A stretch of 64,000 nt of DNA, taken from positions 36,573-100,572 of the forward strand of contig DATJOJ010000019.1 in NCBI GenBank assembly GCA_035507035.1, given 5' to 3'. Numbering within the stretch: position 1 is the stretch's first letter; every line of letters begins with the position of its first letter. Shown piece by piece: positions 1-9,400 of this stretch. The notes beneath the pieces are model-generated. The model searched no databases, was not told where the DNA came from, and saw only the letters and a program-made list of their open reading frames with translations. The DNA is from DATJOJ01 sp035507035. Lineage in GTDB: Bacteria; Acidobacteriota; Terriglobia; Terriglobales; Acidobacteriaceae. Both the position numbers and the translations under genes were made by a program.

Positions 1-198
1 AATCTCAACACGCGCCAAGCCGCCATTGCCTTCGCATACGCGGGCGACATCGGGAATTCCGAAGCGGCGATCCTGTTCCGTCACGTCCAAGACTGGACTC
101 ATATGCTTTTGTCGAGAAGACCGGAAGCAGCCGCTGGCTGCGCCCGTTATTCCAATTGCAAACCAAAGACCAATGATCCAGACCGCGAACTGTCTTAG
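1..198 (+). CDS. possible 3' end of a gene cut by the window edge
   Basis: Frame 1 is open from the first base to a TAG at 196-198 (65 residues, no start inside the window). The first 25 residues (ending AYAGDIGNSEA) look like an alpha-helical TPR unit, which would fit the tail of a TPR protein. The rest has no recognisable pattern. It could equally be a decayed fragment or chance. Nothing convincing lies between 199 and 403. Confidence 0.25.
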   Translation, partial: NLNTRQAAIAFAYAGDIGNSEAAILFRHVQDWTHMLLSRRPEAAAGCARYSNCKPKTNDPDRELS

Positions 199-403
199 AA
201 CATAAACTGTTTCCAGCGAATGACAACTCTAATGGCGCTACCACTGGCAAGCATTTGGCATCTGACGGAGCATTCTCGCCCCGTCCGCAAATAATTCTGG
301 GGCCGCCGTGCTCCCATGCATCTTAACTGCATGCAAAACCAACCGGTCTGCGTCCCAGCATACGATTCGGCTTTGGCATCTCGGATGCCACACTAAGGCG
401 TAG

Positions 404-1003
404 ATGAGTACCAACCTTCCAGTCGTTTACTTGGCCAGGCATGGCAACACGGCCTGGACCCACTCCGGCCAGCACACCGGGCTCACCGATCTACCTCTCA
501 CCCCGGACGGGGAGCGCAATGCTGTGCGGCTCGGGGAGCGGCTGAGCGGATTGACCTTTGCCAAGGTTCTTACCAGTCCACTGCAGCGCGCGGCTCGAAC
601 CTGCGAATTGGCCGGATTTAAGACGGTCGCCGAAACCGACCCCAACTTGGTCGAATGGAATTATGGAAAATATGAAGGGCTGACCTCCGCGCAAATTCTG
701 CAGCAGCGCCCGGACTGGGATCTGTTTCGTGACGGCTGCCCGGGAGGAGAATCGCCGCAACAAATCGGTGAGCGGGCCAACCGTATGGTCGATCGGATAC
801 GCAGCATCACGAGCGGTGACATATTACTCTTTTCCAGCGGACACTTTATTCGCGTACTGGCGGCGTGCTGGCTGGGTGTGGGAGCCAATGGCGGCCGATT
901 TTTCCTGCTAAGTCCCGCCAGCCTCAGTGCGCTTAGCTACGAACACGATATCAGCCGCCCTGCGGTTCGCTTGTGGGATGACGACCGCCACGTGGGTTCG
1001 TGA
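404..1003 (+). CDS. histidine phosphatase family protein (phosphoglycerate mutase-like)
   Basis: Seen: 199 residues with the branch-1 histidine phosphatase signature. The RHGN motif is at residues 12-15 (His13 is the phospho-acceptor), SPLQRAARTC sits near 58-67, Glu84 is the likely acid, and the second catalytic His147 lies in SSGHFIRV. These are the expected elements and spacing for a small cytosolic phosphatase of the GpmB/CobC/phosphosugar type. The exact substrate cannot be read from sequence. It lies 91 bp upstream of glgP on the same strand, so a role in sugar-phosphate metabolism is plausible but inferred. Bisphosphoglycerate-dependent mutase is unlikely because the protein is short. 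Confidence 0.9.
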   Translation: MSTNLPVVYLARHGNTAWTHSGQHTGLTDLPLTPDGERNAVRLGERLSGLTFAKVLTSPLQRAARTCELAGFKTVAETDPNLVEWNYGKYEGLTSAQILQQRPDWDLFRDGCPGGESPQQIGERANRMVDRIRSITSGDILLFSSGHFIRVLAACWLGVGANGGRFFLLSPASLSALSYEHDISRPAVRLWDDDRHVGS

Positions 1004-1012
1004 ACAGAGATG

Positions 1013-1040
1013 AAGTAACCTTCTATAACAAAGTAACCTT
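1013..1040 (+). repeat. two direct copies of AAGTAACCTT upstream of glgP
   Basis: The 10-mer AAGTAACCTT occurs at 1013-1022 and again at 1031-1040, with an 18-bp repeat distance (just under two helical turns) and the A/T-rich spacer CTATAACA. It lies in the 91-bp gap before glgP. Tandem half-sites at this spacing could bind a transcription factor. No regulator is named. Confidence 0.4.
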
Positions 1041-1094
1041 TCCACGTCGTGAGCAATCAATGTTAGGTAAATAAGATTCCGAGGTTCCTCATAT

Positions 1095-3623
1095 ATGAGT
1101 ACGAAAACCGTTGCGCAGCCAAAACCCTCGAAAGTCGTGCCCATGGCGGCAAAGCCACAAGATTCGTCCGAGCTTTATCAGCGGTACGGTGGCGAGGCTT
1201 TTCAGTTTGCCGAGAAGAAGGGCGCGCTTTACGAGCGCCACCTGGTTTTTGATCGAGCCATCGATCCGAAAGTAGCCAGCCCTCGCGAACGCTTCGAAGC
1301 CTTTGCGCATTCTGTTAGGGACCTTCTGGCTCAACGTTGGATTGCTACCAAAACCACCTACGAGCGGCGAAACTCGAAACGAATTTACTACCTATCCATG
1401 GAGTTTCTGTTGGGGCGTTCGCTGGCCAATAACATATCGAACCTATTGCTCGATCCACTGGTCCGGGACGTCGTTCACGAGAAACAGATCGATTGGCTCG
1501 AATTGATCGAGCAGGAGCCAGACGCTGGCCTGGGCAATGGCGGACTCGGGCGGCTCGCCGCCTGCTTCCTCGATTCGATGGCTACGATGCAGCTTCCCGC
1601 CACCGGTTATGGTTTGCGTTACGAGTATGGAATGTTTCGGCAATCCTTCGTGAACGGATGGCAGCACGAAAATCCCGACAACTGGCTGCGCGACGGCGAT
1701 CCGTGGGAAATTGCCCGGCTGCATGAGCAAGTCGAAATCAAGCTAAACTGCAGCTTCAAGATGCGGGACGGGAAGATTGAGGCGATCCCCGATCGACCCT
1801 CCACTCTTTGCGGAATTCCCTACGATCGTCCGGTGGTCGGTTACGGTGGGAAGACAATCAACACCCTCCGCCTCTGGGCCGCTCATGCCCCCGATGCTTT
1901 CGACTTTCAAGAATTCGGTACCGGAGACTTCGTCGGTGCGCTGACCGGAACTCTCGAAGCGGAATCGCTGACTCGGGTGCTCTATCCCGATGACTCCACG
2001 ACCGCGGGACAAGGCTTGCGTTTCATGCAGGAATATTTCCTGGTTGCCTGTTCGCTCGCCGACTTGATTCGTCGTTTCCTGCGCCACAACACCGATTGGG
2101 AGAAATTACCCGAAAAGGCTGCGATCCAACTGAATGATACTCATCCTTCCATGTCGGTCGCGGAGTTAATGCGAATCCTGCTGGACGATGCGCACCTCGG
2201 CTGGGACCTGGCGTGGGACCTGACCAGGAGGACCCTGGGCTACACCAACCACACTCTGCTGCCCGAAGCCCTCGAGAAGTGGCCGGTAGCGTGGTTTGCG
2301 ACACTTCTTCCGCGTCAACTGGAAATTATTTACGAAGTCAACCGCCGGCTGCTCGATGAAGCCCGCGTGCGATTTCCGGGCGACGACGCCCGCCTCGAGC
2401 GCATCAGTCTGATCGAAGAGAAGCCCTCGCGCAAGGTCCGCATGGCAAACCTCGCCATCGTTGGCTCGCATAGCACGAATGGCGTCGCCGCCGTTCACTC
2501 CCGATTGCTGCGCACGACAACCGTAAAAGATCTGGCTGAAATGTTTCCTGAACGGTTCAACAATAAGACCAACGGCGTCACGCCACGGCGGTGGCTGCTG
2601 GAAGCGAATCCCAGCTTATCGGGGGCAATCACGAAAGCGATCGGCGAGAAGTGGATTACGGATCTAAGTCAGCTCAGCCAGCTAAAATCGCTGGCAGGGG
2701 ATTCGGCATTTCAAGACGAGTTCCACACCTCAAAGCGCGAAGCCAAAGTAAAATTCGCGGATTGGCTGAAGGCAACATCCGGGCAAGTCGTCGACCCTGA
2801 CACCGTTTTCGATTGCCAGATCAAACGCATTCACGAATACAAGCGGCAGCTGCTCAATGCGCTGCGAATCATCGTTTGCTACAACCGCTTGCGTGAAAAC
2901 CCAAACATGAAGATGGCGCCGCGTACCTTTTTCTTTGCCGGCAAAGCCGCTCCCGCTTACAAGCTGGCCAAACTCATCATTAAGTTCATCAACAACCTGG
3001 CTGGAACCATCGACGGAGACCCAATCGTGCGCGGCCGGATGAAAGTACTCTTTCTTCCCGAATACAATGTCTCTTTGGCGGAACGTTTGATCCCGGCGAG
3101 CGACGTCTCCAACCAGATTTCGACTGCGGGATACGAAGCCAGCGGCACCAGTAACATGAAGTTCATGATGAATGGAGCTTTGACTGTGGGCACGCTTGAC
3201 GGGGCCACCATTGAAATGGCCGAGGAAGCCGGAAAAGAGAATCTGTTCCTGTTCGGTCTCACGGTGGAAGAAGTACAGAAAAGCCAATCGTGGTACAACC
3301 CGCATTGGCACTACGACAACGAACCTCAGACGCGAGCGGCCCTGGATCTCATCTCTTCTGATTACTTCAGTCGAAACGAACCAGGGACGTTCGCTCCAAT
3401 TTACGACACGTTGCTCACCAACGGAGATCACTACATGCACCTGGCAGACCTAACGTCGTATGTTCAGGCGCAGGATAGTCTCGGCGATCTTTATGCCAAT
3501 CCCGCCGGCTGGGCGCAAAAAGCTATCCTGAACATCGCCAGCTCCGGAAAGTTCTCGAGCGACCGCACCATTCACGAATACACCACGGAAATCTGGAAAA
3601 CTGACCCATGCCCAGTACAGTAG
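1095..3623 (+). CDS. glgP: glycogen/starch/alpha-glucan phosphorylase
   Basis: 842 residues, the normal length for GT35 phosphorylases. It releases glucose 1-phosphate from alpha-1,4-glucans in the cytosol. Seen: the N-terminal block YYLSMEFLLGRSL, the GNGGLGRLAACFLDS motif, and the PLP-site signature EASGTSNMKFMMNG with the Schiff-base lysine at about residue 689. The chosen ATG gives 16 extra polar residues before a second Met at residue 17 (MAAKPQDSSEL), so the true start could be either. The stop overlaps the start of pgm by 16 bp, showing an operon in which the product is passed to phosphoglucomutase. Confidence 0.96.
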   Translation: MSTKTVAQPKPSKVVPMAAKPQDSSELYQRYGGEAFQFAEKKGALYERHLVFDRAIDPKVASPRERFEAFAHSVRDLLAQRWIATKTTYERRNSKRIYYLSMEFLLGRSLANNISNLLLDPLVRDVVHEKQIDWLELIEQEPDAGLGNGGLGRLAACFLDSMATMQLPATGYGLRYEYGMFRQSFVNGWQHENPDNWLRDGDPWEIARLHEQVEIKLNCSFKMRDGKIEAIPDRPSTLCGIPYDRPVVGYGGKTINTLRLWAAHAPDAFDFQEFGTGDFVGALTGTLEAESLTRVLYPDDSTTAGQGLRFMQEYFLVACSLADLIRRFLRHNTDWEKLPEKAAIQLNDTHPSMSVAELMRILLDDAHLGWDLAWDLTRRTLGYTNHTLLPEALEKWPVAWFATLLPRQLEIIYEVNRRLLDEARVRFPGDDARLERISLIEEKPSRKVRMANLAIVGSHSTNGVAAVHSRLLRTTTVKDLAEMFPERFNNKTNGVTPRRWLLEANPSLSGAITKAIGEKWITDLSQLSQLKSLAGDSAFQDEFHTSKREAKVKFADWLKATSGQVVDPDTVFDCQIKRIHEYKRQLLNALRIIVCYNRLRENPNMKMAPRTFFFAGKAAPAYKLAKLIIKFINNLAGTIDGDPIVRGRMKVLFLPEYNVSLAERLIPASDVSNQISTAGYEASGTSNMKFMMNGALTVGTLDGATIEMAEEAGKENLFLFGLTVEEVQKSQSWYNPHWHYDNEPQTRAALDLISSDYFSRNEPGTFAPIYDTLLTNGDHYMHLADLTSYVQAQDSLGDLYANPAGWAQKAILNIASSGKFSSDRTIHEYTTEIWKTDPCPVQ

Positions 3624-5302
3624 AAAAACAATCCGTCGCAGAAGGCCCGGCGATTTCCCCGCTCGCCGGGAAGCCCGCGCCCAAGGAACTCCTGATCGAC
3701 CCAGCGCGCTTGCAACGCGATTATTACGAGCGCAAGCCCGACGTAAACGACCCCAACCAACTGGTCGCGTTCGGCACCAGCGGACATCGCGGCTCCGCGC
3801 TTCGCGGCACTTTTAACGAAGCGCACATCCTGGCCATTACCCAGGCCATCTGCGAATACCGCAAAGGCCAGGGGATCGACGGTCCTTTATATATGGGCAA
3901 GGACACGCATGCTGTTTCCGAGCCCGCACAGCGTACTGCCCTCGAAGTGCTGGCGGCAAACGGCGTCGAAACCATCATCCAGCAAAACGACGGCGTAACC
4001 CCAACTCCAGTTATTTCGCACGCCATCCTCGTCTACAACCGCGGGCGGAAGGAACACTTCGCCGATGGCATCGTTATCACGCCCTCGCACAATCCGCCCG
4101 AGGACGGAGGCTTCAAGTACAACCCGCCCAATGGCGGCCCTGCCGACACCGACGTAACCGGCTGGGTGCAAAATCGCGCCAACGATTTATTGCGATCGGC
4201 CAACAAAGATGTAAAGCGGGTCCCCTTCGAAAAAGCCTTCCGGGCAAGCAGCACGCATCAGGAAGATTTCGTGATGCCATTCGTGCGCGACCTCAAGAAT
4301 GTCGTGGACATGGACGCGATCCGCAACGCGCACCTCAAACTTGGAGTCGATCCACTTGGCGGCGCTTCGCTTCCGTATTGGGATCCGATCAATTCGATTT
4401 ACGGACTCGAAGTTGAAGTCACGAACCGAAAGATCGATCCAACCTTCTCATTCATGACCGTCGATCACGACGGCAGAATTCGCATGGACTGCTCCAGTCC
4501 CTATGCCATGGCCCGGCTGGTTGGATTGAAAGATAAGTTTCAACTTGCCTTCGGGAACGACACCGACGCCGATCGGCATGGCATTGTCAGCCCCAGCGTA
4601 GGATTATTGAATCCCAACCACTACCTCGCGGTCGCCATCCGGTATTTGCTTACGCACCGCCCGCGGTGGCGGCAGGATGTCATCGTAGGAAAGACGCTGG
4701 TCAGCAGCAGCATGATCGACCGAGTGGTCAGCAAGCTTGGACGCCGCTTGTCCGAAGTACCCGTCGGCTTCAAGTGGTTTGTGCCCGGCCTCGTCGATGG
4801 CTCGTTCTGTTTCGGCGGAGAAGAAAGCGCCGGAGCCAGCTTCCTTCGTCAGGATGGCACTGCGTGGGCAACAGACAAAGACGGACTGATTATGGTGCTG
4901 CTCGCAGCCGAAATTACTGCCGTCACGGGCAAGGATCCCGGCGAGCATTATCGCGAACTAACCGCAGAATTCGGCACTCCTTATTACACGCGCATTGATA
5001 CGCCCACTAGTCCGGAGCAGAAAGCAAGGTTCCAACAGCTTACCCCGGATGCGGTGAAGGAATCCGATCTGGCGGGCGAGCCCATCACTGCCAAGCTCAC
5101 GAAAGCTCCCGGCAATCAGGCTCCAATCGGGGGCTTGAAAGTCACAACGAAAAACGGCTGGTTTGCGGCGCGGCCCTCCGGCACGGAAAACATTTACAAG
5201 ATTTACGCGGAGAGCTTCAAGAGCGAAGCCCACTTGCAGTCGATTTTGCGCGAGGCCGAGGAGATCGTGAACGGCGCTCTTGCCTCCGGAGGTACTCGAT
5301 GA
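3608..5302 (+). CDS. pgm: phosphoglucomutase, alpha-D-glucose-phosphate specific
   Basis: 564 residues, close to E. coli Pgm. It interconverts glucose 1-phosphate and glucose 6-phosphate. Seen: the phosphoserine loop TPSHNPPEDGGFKYN with Ser160, the metal loop GNDTDADRHGIV, the sugar loop GGEESAGAS and the C-terminal phosphate-binding RPSGTENIYKIY. All key residues are present. It overlaps glgP by 16 bp upstream and malQ by the ATGA tetranucleotide downstream, so the three proteins are probably translationally coupled. Metabolic logic: GlgP makes G1P, Pgm sends it to glycolysis, MalQ reshapes the remaining glucan. Confidence 0.96.
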   Translation: MPSTVEKQSVAEGPAISPLAGKPAPKELLIDPARLQRDYYERKPDVNDPNQLVAFGTSGHRGSALRGTFNEAHILAITQAICEYRKGQGIDGPLYMGKDTHAVSEPAQRTALEVLAANGVETIIQQNDGVTPTPVISHAILVYNRGRKEHFADGIVITPSHNPPEDGGFKYNPPNGGPADTDVTGWVQNRANDLLRSANKDVKRVPFEKAFRASSTHQEDFVMPFVRDLKNVVDMDAIRNAHLKLGVDPLGGASLPYWDPINSIYGLEVEVTNRKIDPTFSFMTVDHDGRIRMDCSSPYAMARLVGLKDKFQLAFGNDTDADRHGIVSPSVGLLNPNHYLAVAIRYLLTHRPRWRQDVIVGKTLVSSSMIDRVVSKLGRRLSEVPVGFKWFVPGLVDGSFCFGGEESAGASFLRQDGTAWATDKDGLIMVLLAAEITAVTGKDPGEHYRELTAEFGTPYYTRIDTPTSPEQKARFQQLTPDAVKESDLAGEPITAKLTKAPGNQAPIGGLKVTTKNGWFAARPSGTENIYKIYAESFKSEAHLQSILREAEEIVNGALASGGTR

Positions 5303-6900
5303 GCGGCAACGGCGGACCAGGTAACGTGCCGCCGTTCCCACCCGAGTACCGCGCCTCGGGCTTGTTGCTGCATGTGACATCTCTGCCGTCGCCTTACGGC
5401 ATCGGCGATCTTGGACCATCGGCGGTTTCCTGGATCGATCGTCTCCATGACGCTGGCCAAAGTTGGTGGCAATCTCTTCCACTCGGGCCGACGGGTTATG
5501 GCAATTCGCCCTATCAGCCGATGTCGTCATTTGCGGGAAACGACCTGCTGATTAGCTCTCAAAGTCTGATGTCGGACGGATTGCTCACCGAGAAGGATTG
5601 TGAGTCTCACTTCTCTTCCGACTTCGTTGACTACGATGCTGTGATTCCATTCAAAGCTCGCCTTTTTGAACTTGCGTGGAACCGCTTCAAATCTGGGACC
5701 AGCGCGAATCTGCGCCCAGAATACGACCAATTCCGAAACAAGCATGAACACTGGCTAAATGATTACGCGCTCTTCCGCGCGCTTAAGGCGAAGCACAACG
5801 GCGCTTATTACCTCGACTGGCCCGAAGAGCTGGTGCAGCGCCGGCCTGATGCTTTAGCTGGCGCGCGTCGCGAATTAGCAGATCAAATCGATCAAATCTG
5901 CTTCGCACAGTTCCTGCTCTTCCACCAGGCGGATCAACTCAAGAACTATGCGCATGCGAAGGGCGTGAGACTTATCGGTGATTTGCCATTCTTTGTCTCT
6001 CCGGATTCCAGCGATGTCTGGGCACATCCGGAGTTCTTTCTACTCGACGAGCATCACCGCCCACGTTTCGTCGCTGGTGTCCCTCCCGACTACTTTAGTG
6101 CGCAAGGACAGTTGTGGGGCAATCCGGTTTACAACTGGGACGCGCTGCGAGCGACAGGTTATCGCTGGTCGATTGACCGAATCCGCGCCTTGCTTTCTCA
6201 CGTGGATGCGATTCGCCTCGACCACTTCCGTGGATTTGCCGCCGCCTGGCATGTGCCAGCAGGTTCGCCAACCGCCCAGTCCGGTCAGTGGGTACCGGGG
6301 CCGGGCGCGACCTTTTTCGAGGCTGTGTCTCGCGAGCTGGGCGGCTCGCCATTCATCGTCGAAGATTTGGGAATCATTACTCCCGATGTCGCGGCGTTGC
6401 GCGACCAGTTTCAACTTCCCGGAACTCGCGTTTTGCAGTTTGCGTTCGACGGTCATACCGACAATCCGTACTTGCCTCACAATTTTGTCGGCAACACGGT
6501 CGTCTACACCGGCACACATGATAACGCGCCCACTCGCGAATGGTACGGCGAGCTGCCCGACTATCAGCGTCAGAACTTATGGAATTACCTCAAGCGAGCC
6601 GCGGGCGGAGGTGCCGACGCAGCGCCTGCACTCATGAATCTGGCATGGTCGTCGAAAGCGGCGCTGGCGATAGCTCCGTTACAGGATCTGCTGAACCTCG
6701 GGGCAGAAAGTCGCATGAACGTACCCGGTCAACCAGCTGGCAATTGGCGCTGGCGCTGCCGCGAAGACATGTTGTCAGCATCGAGCTTCGAGTGGCTGCG
6801 GCGGTTAACTGAGACTTCGAAGCGCTCAGGGGCCTCTGCCGGAGGTCGACCGGCGAGTCGGGAAAACAAATCGGTACCAGCGGTGGTATCTCAGCCTTAG
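5299..6900 (+). CDS. malQ: 4-alpha-glucanotransferase (amylomaltase, GH77)
   Basis: 533 residues. It transfers alpha-1,4-glucan segments between maltodextrins. Seen: the N-terminal GH77 block SGLLLHVTSLPSPYGIGDLG, catalytic nucleophile Asp308 in RLDHFRGF, acid/base Glu355 in VEDLGIITPDV, and the transition-state Asp408 in GTHDNAPT. The start overlaps the pgm stop (ATGA). The C-terminal 30 residues are rich in Ser/Arg/Gly and lie beyond the catalytic domain. It ends 8 bp before the convergent channel gene, with no clear terminator between them. Confidence 0.95.
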   Translation: MSGNGGPGNVPPFPPEYRASGLLLHVTSLPSPYGIGDLGPSAVSWIDRLHDAGQSWWQSLPLGPTGYGNSPYQPMSSFAGNDLLISSQSLMSDGLLTEKDCESHFSSDFVDYDAVIPFKARLFELAWNRFKSGTSANLRPEYDQFRNKHEHWLNDYALFRALKAKHNGAYYLDWPEELVQRRPDALAGARRELADQIDQICFAQFLLFHQADQLKNYAHAKGVRLIGDLPFFVSPDSSDVWAHPEFFLLDEHHRPRFVAGVPPDYFSAQGQLWGNPVYNWDALRATGYRWSIDRIRALLSHVDAIRLDHFRGFAAAWHVPAGSPTAQSGQWVPGPGATFFEAVSRELGGSPFIVEDLGIITPDVAALRDQFQLPGTRVLQFAFDGHTDNPYLPHNFVGNTVVYTGTHDNAPTREWYGELPDYQRQNLWNYLKRAAGGGADAAPALMNLAWSSKAALAIAPLQDLLNLGAESRMNVPGQPAGNWRWRCREDMLSASSFEWLRRLTETSKRSGASAGGRPASRENKSVPAVVSQP

Positions 6901-6908
6901 ATCAGGTC

Positions 6909-7403
6909 TTAGGGCGCCTTCTCCATTTCGGCTTCTGCACGTCTCTCCAAGTTATCTAGAGATCTCTGCGGTGAGACCCCGGTCTCGCGCTCCACTAACT
7001 TGCTCGCCACTACAAACAGAAAACTCACAGAGATACCGCTCATCAACACACCCGTAACGCTCTCGACCGGACCCAGCAAACGCCAAATTCGCGGCAGGAT
7101 CACATCACCATAGCCGACCGTCGAATAGCTCGTCGCCGAGAAGTAAAACGACGACTCCCACGTCGGCAGGCAATCCAAGCGGTAGAACACCGACCATAAG
7201 AGAATCTGCGAGAAATGCAGAACAATCACCAGGATCGAAAATCGAATCATCAGACCGGCGGCGTACAAAGGGCTTAGATGAGCGACTCCGCGGTCAATGC
7301 TGGCTCGCGCCCAGTGAATCAGCACCGCGATCCCGAGGCACTGGAGCCAGAGCGTCAGCATAACCAGAAGAACTGCAGTACCGGCTTGGCGGGCAAAGAT
7401 CAT
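6909..7403 (-). CDS. potassium channel family protein
   Basis: 164 residues, inner membrane. Seen: a hydrophobic segment at about 7-30, another at about 50-70, a pore loop ending in the K+ selectivity filter TVGYGD (within SYSTVGYGDVILP), and a final helix rich in V/S/F at about 120-140. The C-terminal tail is short and charged, with no RCK/TrkA regulatory domain, so gating is not evident. This is the Ion_trans_2 (two-TM pore) family with an additional N-terminal helix. It is convergent with malQ and has no close partner. Confidence 0.88.
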   Translation of the reverse strand: MIFARQAGTAVLLVMLTLWLQCLGIAVLIHWARASIDRGVAHLSPLYAAGLMIRFSILVIVLHFSQILLWSVFYRLDCLPTWESSFYFSATSYSTVGYGDVILPRIWRLLGPVESVTGVLMSGISVSFLFVVASKLVERETGVSPQRSLDNLERRAEAEMEKAP

Positions 7404-7710
7404 CTTCGTAGGCGGTCCCGGGACGCTCGAACTTCACGGCTGCACGTTTTTCGCCAAACGAAACTGAATCGTTAAGGCTTACAGGAAGTCCGAGTCAATC
7501 CACTGGTTTGTCACCTGCCAGACTACCGTCACCAGACTCGCGCCCATTATTTCCCTTGTATCCTTTGCTTGCGTTTCCAACTCCTAGCAATTGTGGGACG
7601 TGTGCCGGTCTGTGCGGCGCCTGTTCGCTGGAACTCTGAATGCATAACCAATATTGAGAAGCTTCCCGCGCGCAATATCCGTCGGGTTTAACAGTTCTAC
7701 AGGGGGCTGA
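7404..7710. other. divergent intergenic region, no gene recognised
   Basis: This 307-bp stretch separates the divergent channel gene and the respiratory operon and must hold promoters for both. I see no convincing -35/-10 pair, RNA gene or repeat. A purine-rich ACAGGGGG just before 7711 may serve as a ribosome binding site, though it lies close to the ATG. Confidence 0.5.
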
Positions 7711-8322
7711 ATGGCGGTAAAAGTTGCCATCATTTATTACAGCGCTACAGGCACCACGTATCGATTGGCTAGCGCAGTCGAAGTAGGGGCAACCGAAGCT
7801 GGCGCCGAGGTCCGCTTTCGCAAAGTGCGCGAACTCGCGCCCGACGAGGCAATCGCCTCGAATCAAGGATGGGCTGCCCATCGCATTGAGTCGCAACATG
7901 TCCCTGAAGCCACGCTTGACGATCTGGCCTGGGGCGACGCGCTAATTTTTGGTACACCGACACGGTACGGCCTCCCCACCGCACAATTGAAGCAGTTCCT
8001 CGACACCACTGGCCCACTCTGGGTAAGGGGCACGCTGATCAATAAGATCTGTTCTGCCTTCTCCAGTTCAGGCACGCTCCACGGCGGTCAGGAGACCACC
8101 ATCGTGAACCTCAACACCACTTTTTATCACTGGGGCGCGATTATTGTTGGCCTAGGTTATGCCGACCCAATTCAATTCAAGGCGGGTAATCCCTACGGAG
8201 CGTCGTTCACCAGCAACAATGGCGCGCTGAAGCCGGACGAGACCGCGCTCGCGGCCGCGCGCTTTCAAGGCAAGCGTGTCGCGGAATTGACCGCGCAGTT
8301 TATCGCTGGACGTAAGCAATAG
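7711..8322 (+). CDS. wrbA: WrbA-like NAD(P)H:quinone oxidoreductase (flavodoxin fold)
   Basis: 203 residues, cytosolic FMN protein; WrbA enzymes reduce quinones by two electrons. Seen: the flavodoxin phosphate loop YYSATGTTYRLA at about residues 10-21, the second FMN loop FGTPTRYGLPTAQLKQFLD, and the third SSSGTLHGGQETT. The length matches the E. coli protein. Its stop is 14 bp before ctaC, so it is probably the first gene of the oxidase operon. A quinone reductase there fits a link to the quinone pool, but that is inference. Confidence 0.9.
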   Translation: MAVKVAIIYYSATGTTYRLASAVEVGATEAGAEVRFRKVRELAPDEAIASNQGWAAHRIESQHVPEATLDDLAWGDALIFGTPTRYGLPTAQLKQFLDTTGPLWVRGTLINKICSAFSSSGTLHGGQETTIVNLNTTFYHWGAIIVGLGYADPIQFKAGNPYGASFTSNNGALKPDETALAAARFQGKRVAELTAQFIAGRKQ

Positions 8323-8336
8323 AGAAATTAACGCAG

Positions 8337-9386
8337 ATGCGATCGACCACAAACTCGACAACGATCCGAGCCGTCAGGCAACTCGCATTGTTCGCCTTGC
8401 CATTAGTTCTATCGGCGCCAATGGCTCTTGCCGACCCTCCCGGAACTAACATTTTCGCGCCCCAGTCCACGCCGGCGAAGTCGATTCTTGACCTTTCAAT
8501 CTTCGTGCTCTCGATCACCGGAATCATATTTGTTGTCGTTTTCACGTTGCTCGTCTATTCGATTTCCAAATTTCACGCGACGGCAGCAGGTGCAAAACGC
8601 GAGCCGGCCCAGGTCTACGGAAGCACCCAGATCGAGCTGGCCTGGACGATCATCCCGGTTCTCATTGTCGTCGTTCTGTTTCTGGCCACTGCACGCTCGA
8701 TCCACGCCATTCAGGACGCTCCGGAGCCGCCAGGCGCTATCGACGTGACCGCGATCGGACATCAGTACTGGTGGGAATTCCGCTATCCGAAGCTCGGCAT
8801 CATTACCGCCAATGAGCTGCACATTCCGCTAAGCGATCCGAATCACCCGACGCCAACTTTTTTGCAATTACTTTCGGCGGACACTGATCATAGCTTCTGG
8901 ATTCCGGAGCTCGCCGGCAAGACGGACCTCATTCCCAATCATCCGAATCGCATGTGGATGGACCCGCACCGCACCGGAATTTTTCTCGGCCAATGCGCGC
9001 AATATTGTGGAACCCAGCACGCAAAGATGCTTCTGCGCGTCTCGGTCGATAGTCCCGAGGACTTCGCCGCTTGGGTTCGTACTCAACAACAGCCCGCCGG
9101 TCGGAACTCAAGTGCCACGGCGGGACGGCAGGTCTTCGAGCATACCGCCTGCATTAACTGCCACACCGTTTCCGGGACTCCAGCCGACGGACGCTTCGGT
9201 CCTGACCTCACGCACCTGATGAGCCGCGCCACCATCGCTTCCGGAGCGGCAGAGAATACGCCCGCAAATCTTCGGCTGTGGATTCAGGATCCGGACGCCA
9301 TCAAGCCTGGTTCGCTCATGCCGGCTATGAAATTAAGTGACGCCGATTTAGATGCGGTCGTGAATTATATGGAAACGCTTCACTAA
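8337..9386 (+). CDS. ctaC: cytochrome c oxidase subunit II with fused C-terminal cytochrome c domain
   Basis: 349 residues. Domains in order: a cleavable hydrophobic leader (about 10-32), two transmembrane helices (about 50-75 and 95-120), the periplasmic CuA cupredoxin domain, and a class I cytochrome c domain with CINCH at 272-276. CuA ligands are seen at Cys220, Cys224, His228 and Met231. The usual CxExC motif reads CAQYC here, with Gln in place of Glu. The cytochrome tail makes this a caa3-type oxidase. RBS-like GGAAGAA precedes the next gene. Neighbours ctaD and ctaE complete the enzyme. Confidence 0.96.
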   Translation: MRSTTNSTTIRAVRQLALFALPLVLSAPMALADPPGTNIFAPQSTPAKSILDLSIFVLSITGIIFVVVFTLLVYSISKFHATAAGAKREPAQVYGSTQIELAWTIIPVLIVVVLFLATARSIHAIQDAPEPPGAIDVTAIGHQYWWEFRYPKLGIITANELHIPLSDPNHPTPTFLQLLSADTDHSFWIPELAGKTDLIPNHPNRMWMDPHRTGIFLGQCAQYCGTQHAKMLLRVSVDSPEDFAAWVRTQQQPAGRNSSATAGRQVFEHTACINCHTVSGTPADGRFGPDLTHLMSRATIASGAAENTPANLRLWIQDPDAIKPGSLMPAMKLSDADLDAVVNYMETLH

Positions 9387-9400
9387 AGGATTCGGAAGAA

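Noticed and set aside
5..250. 81-codon minus-strand frame at the left edge
   Set aside because: No start signal and no family resemblance.
2730..3440. 236-codon minus-strand frame in glgP
   Set aside because: It lies wholly inside glgP, whose family motifs are clear; the frame has no recognisable domain.
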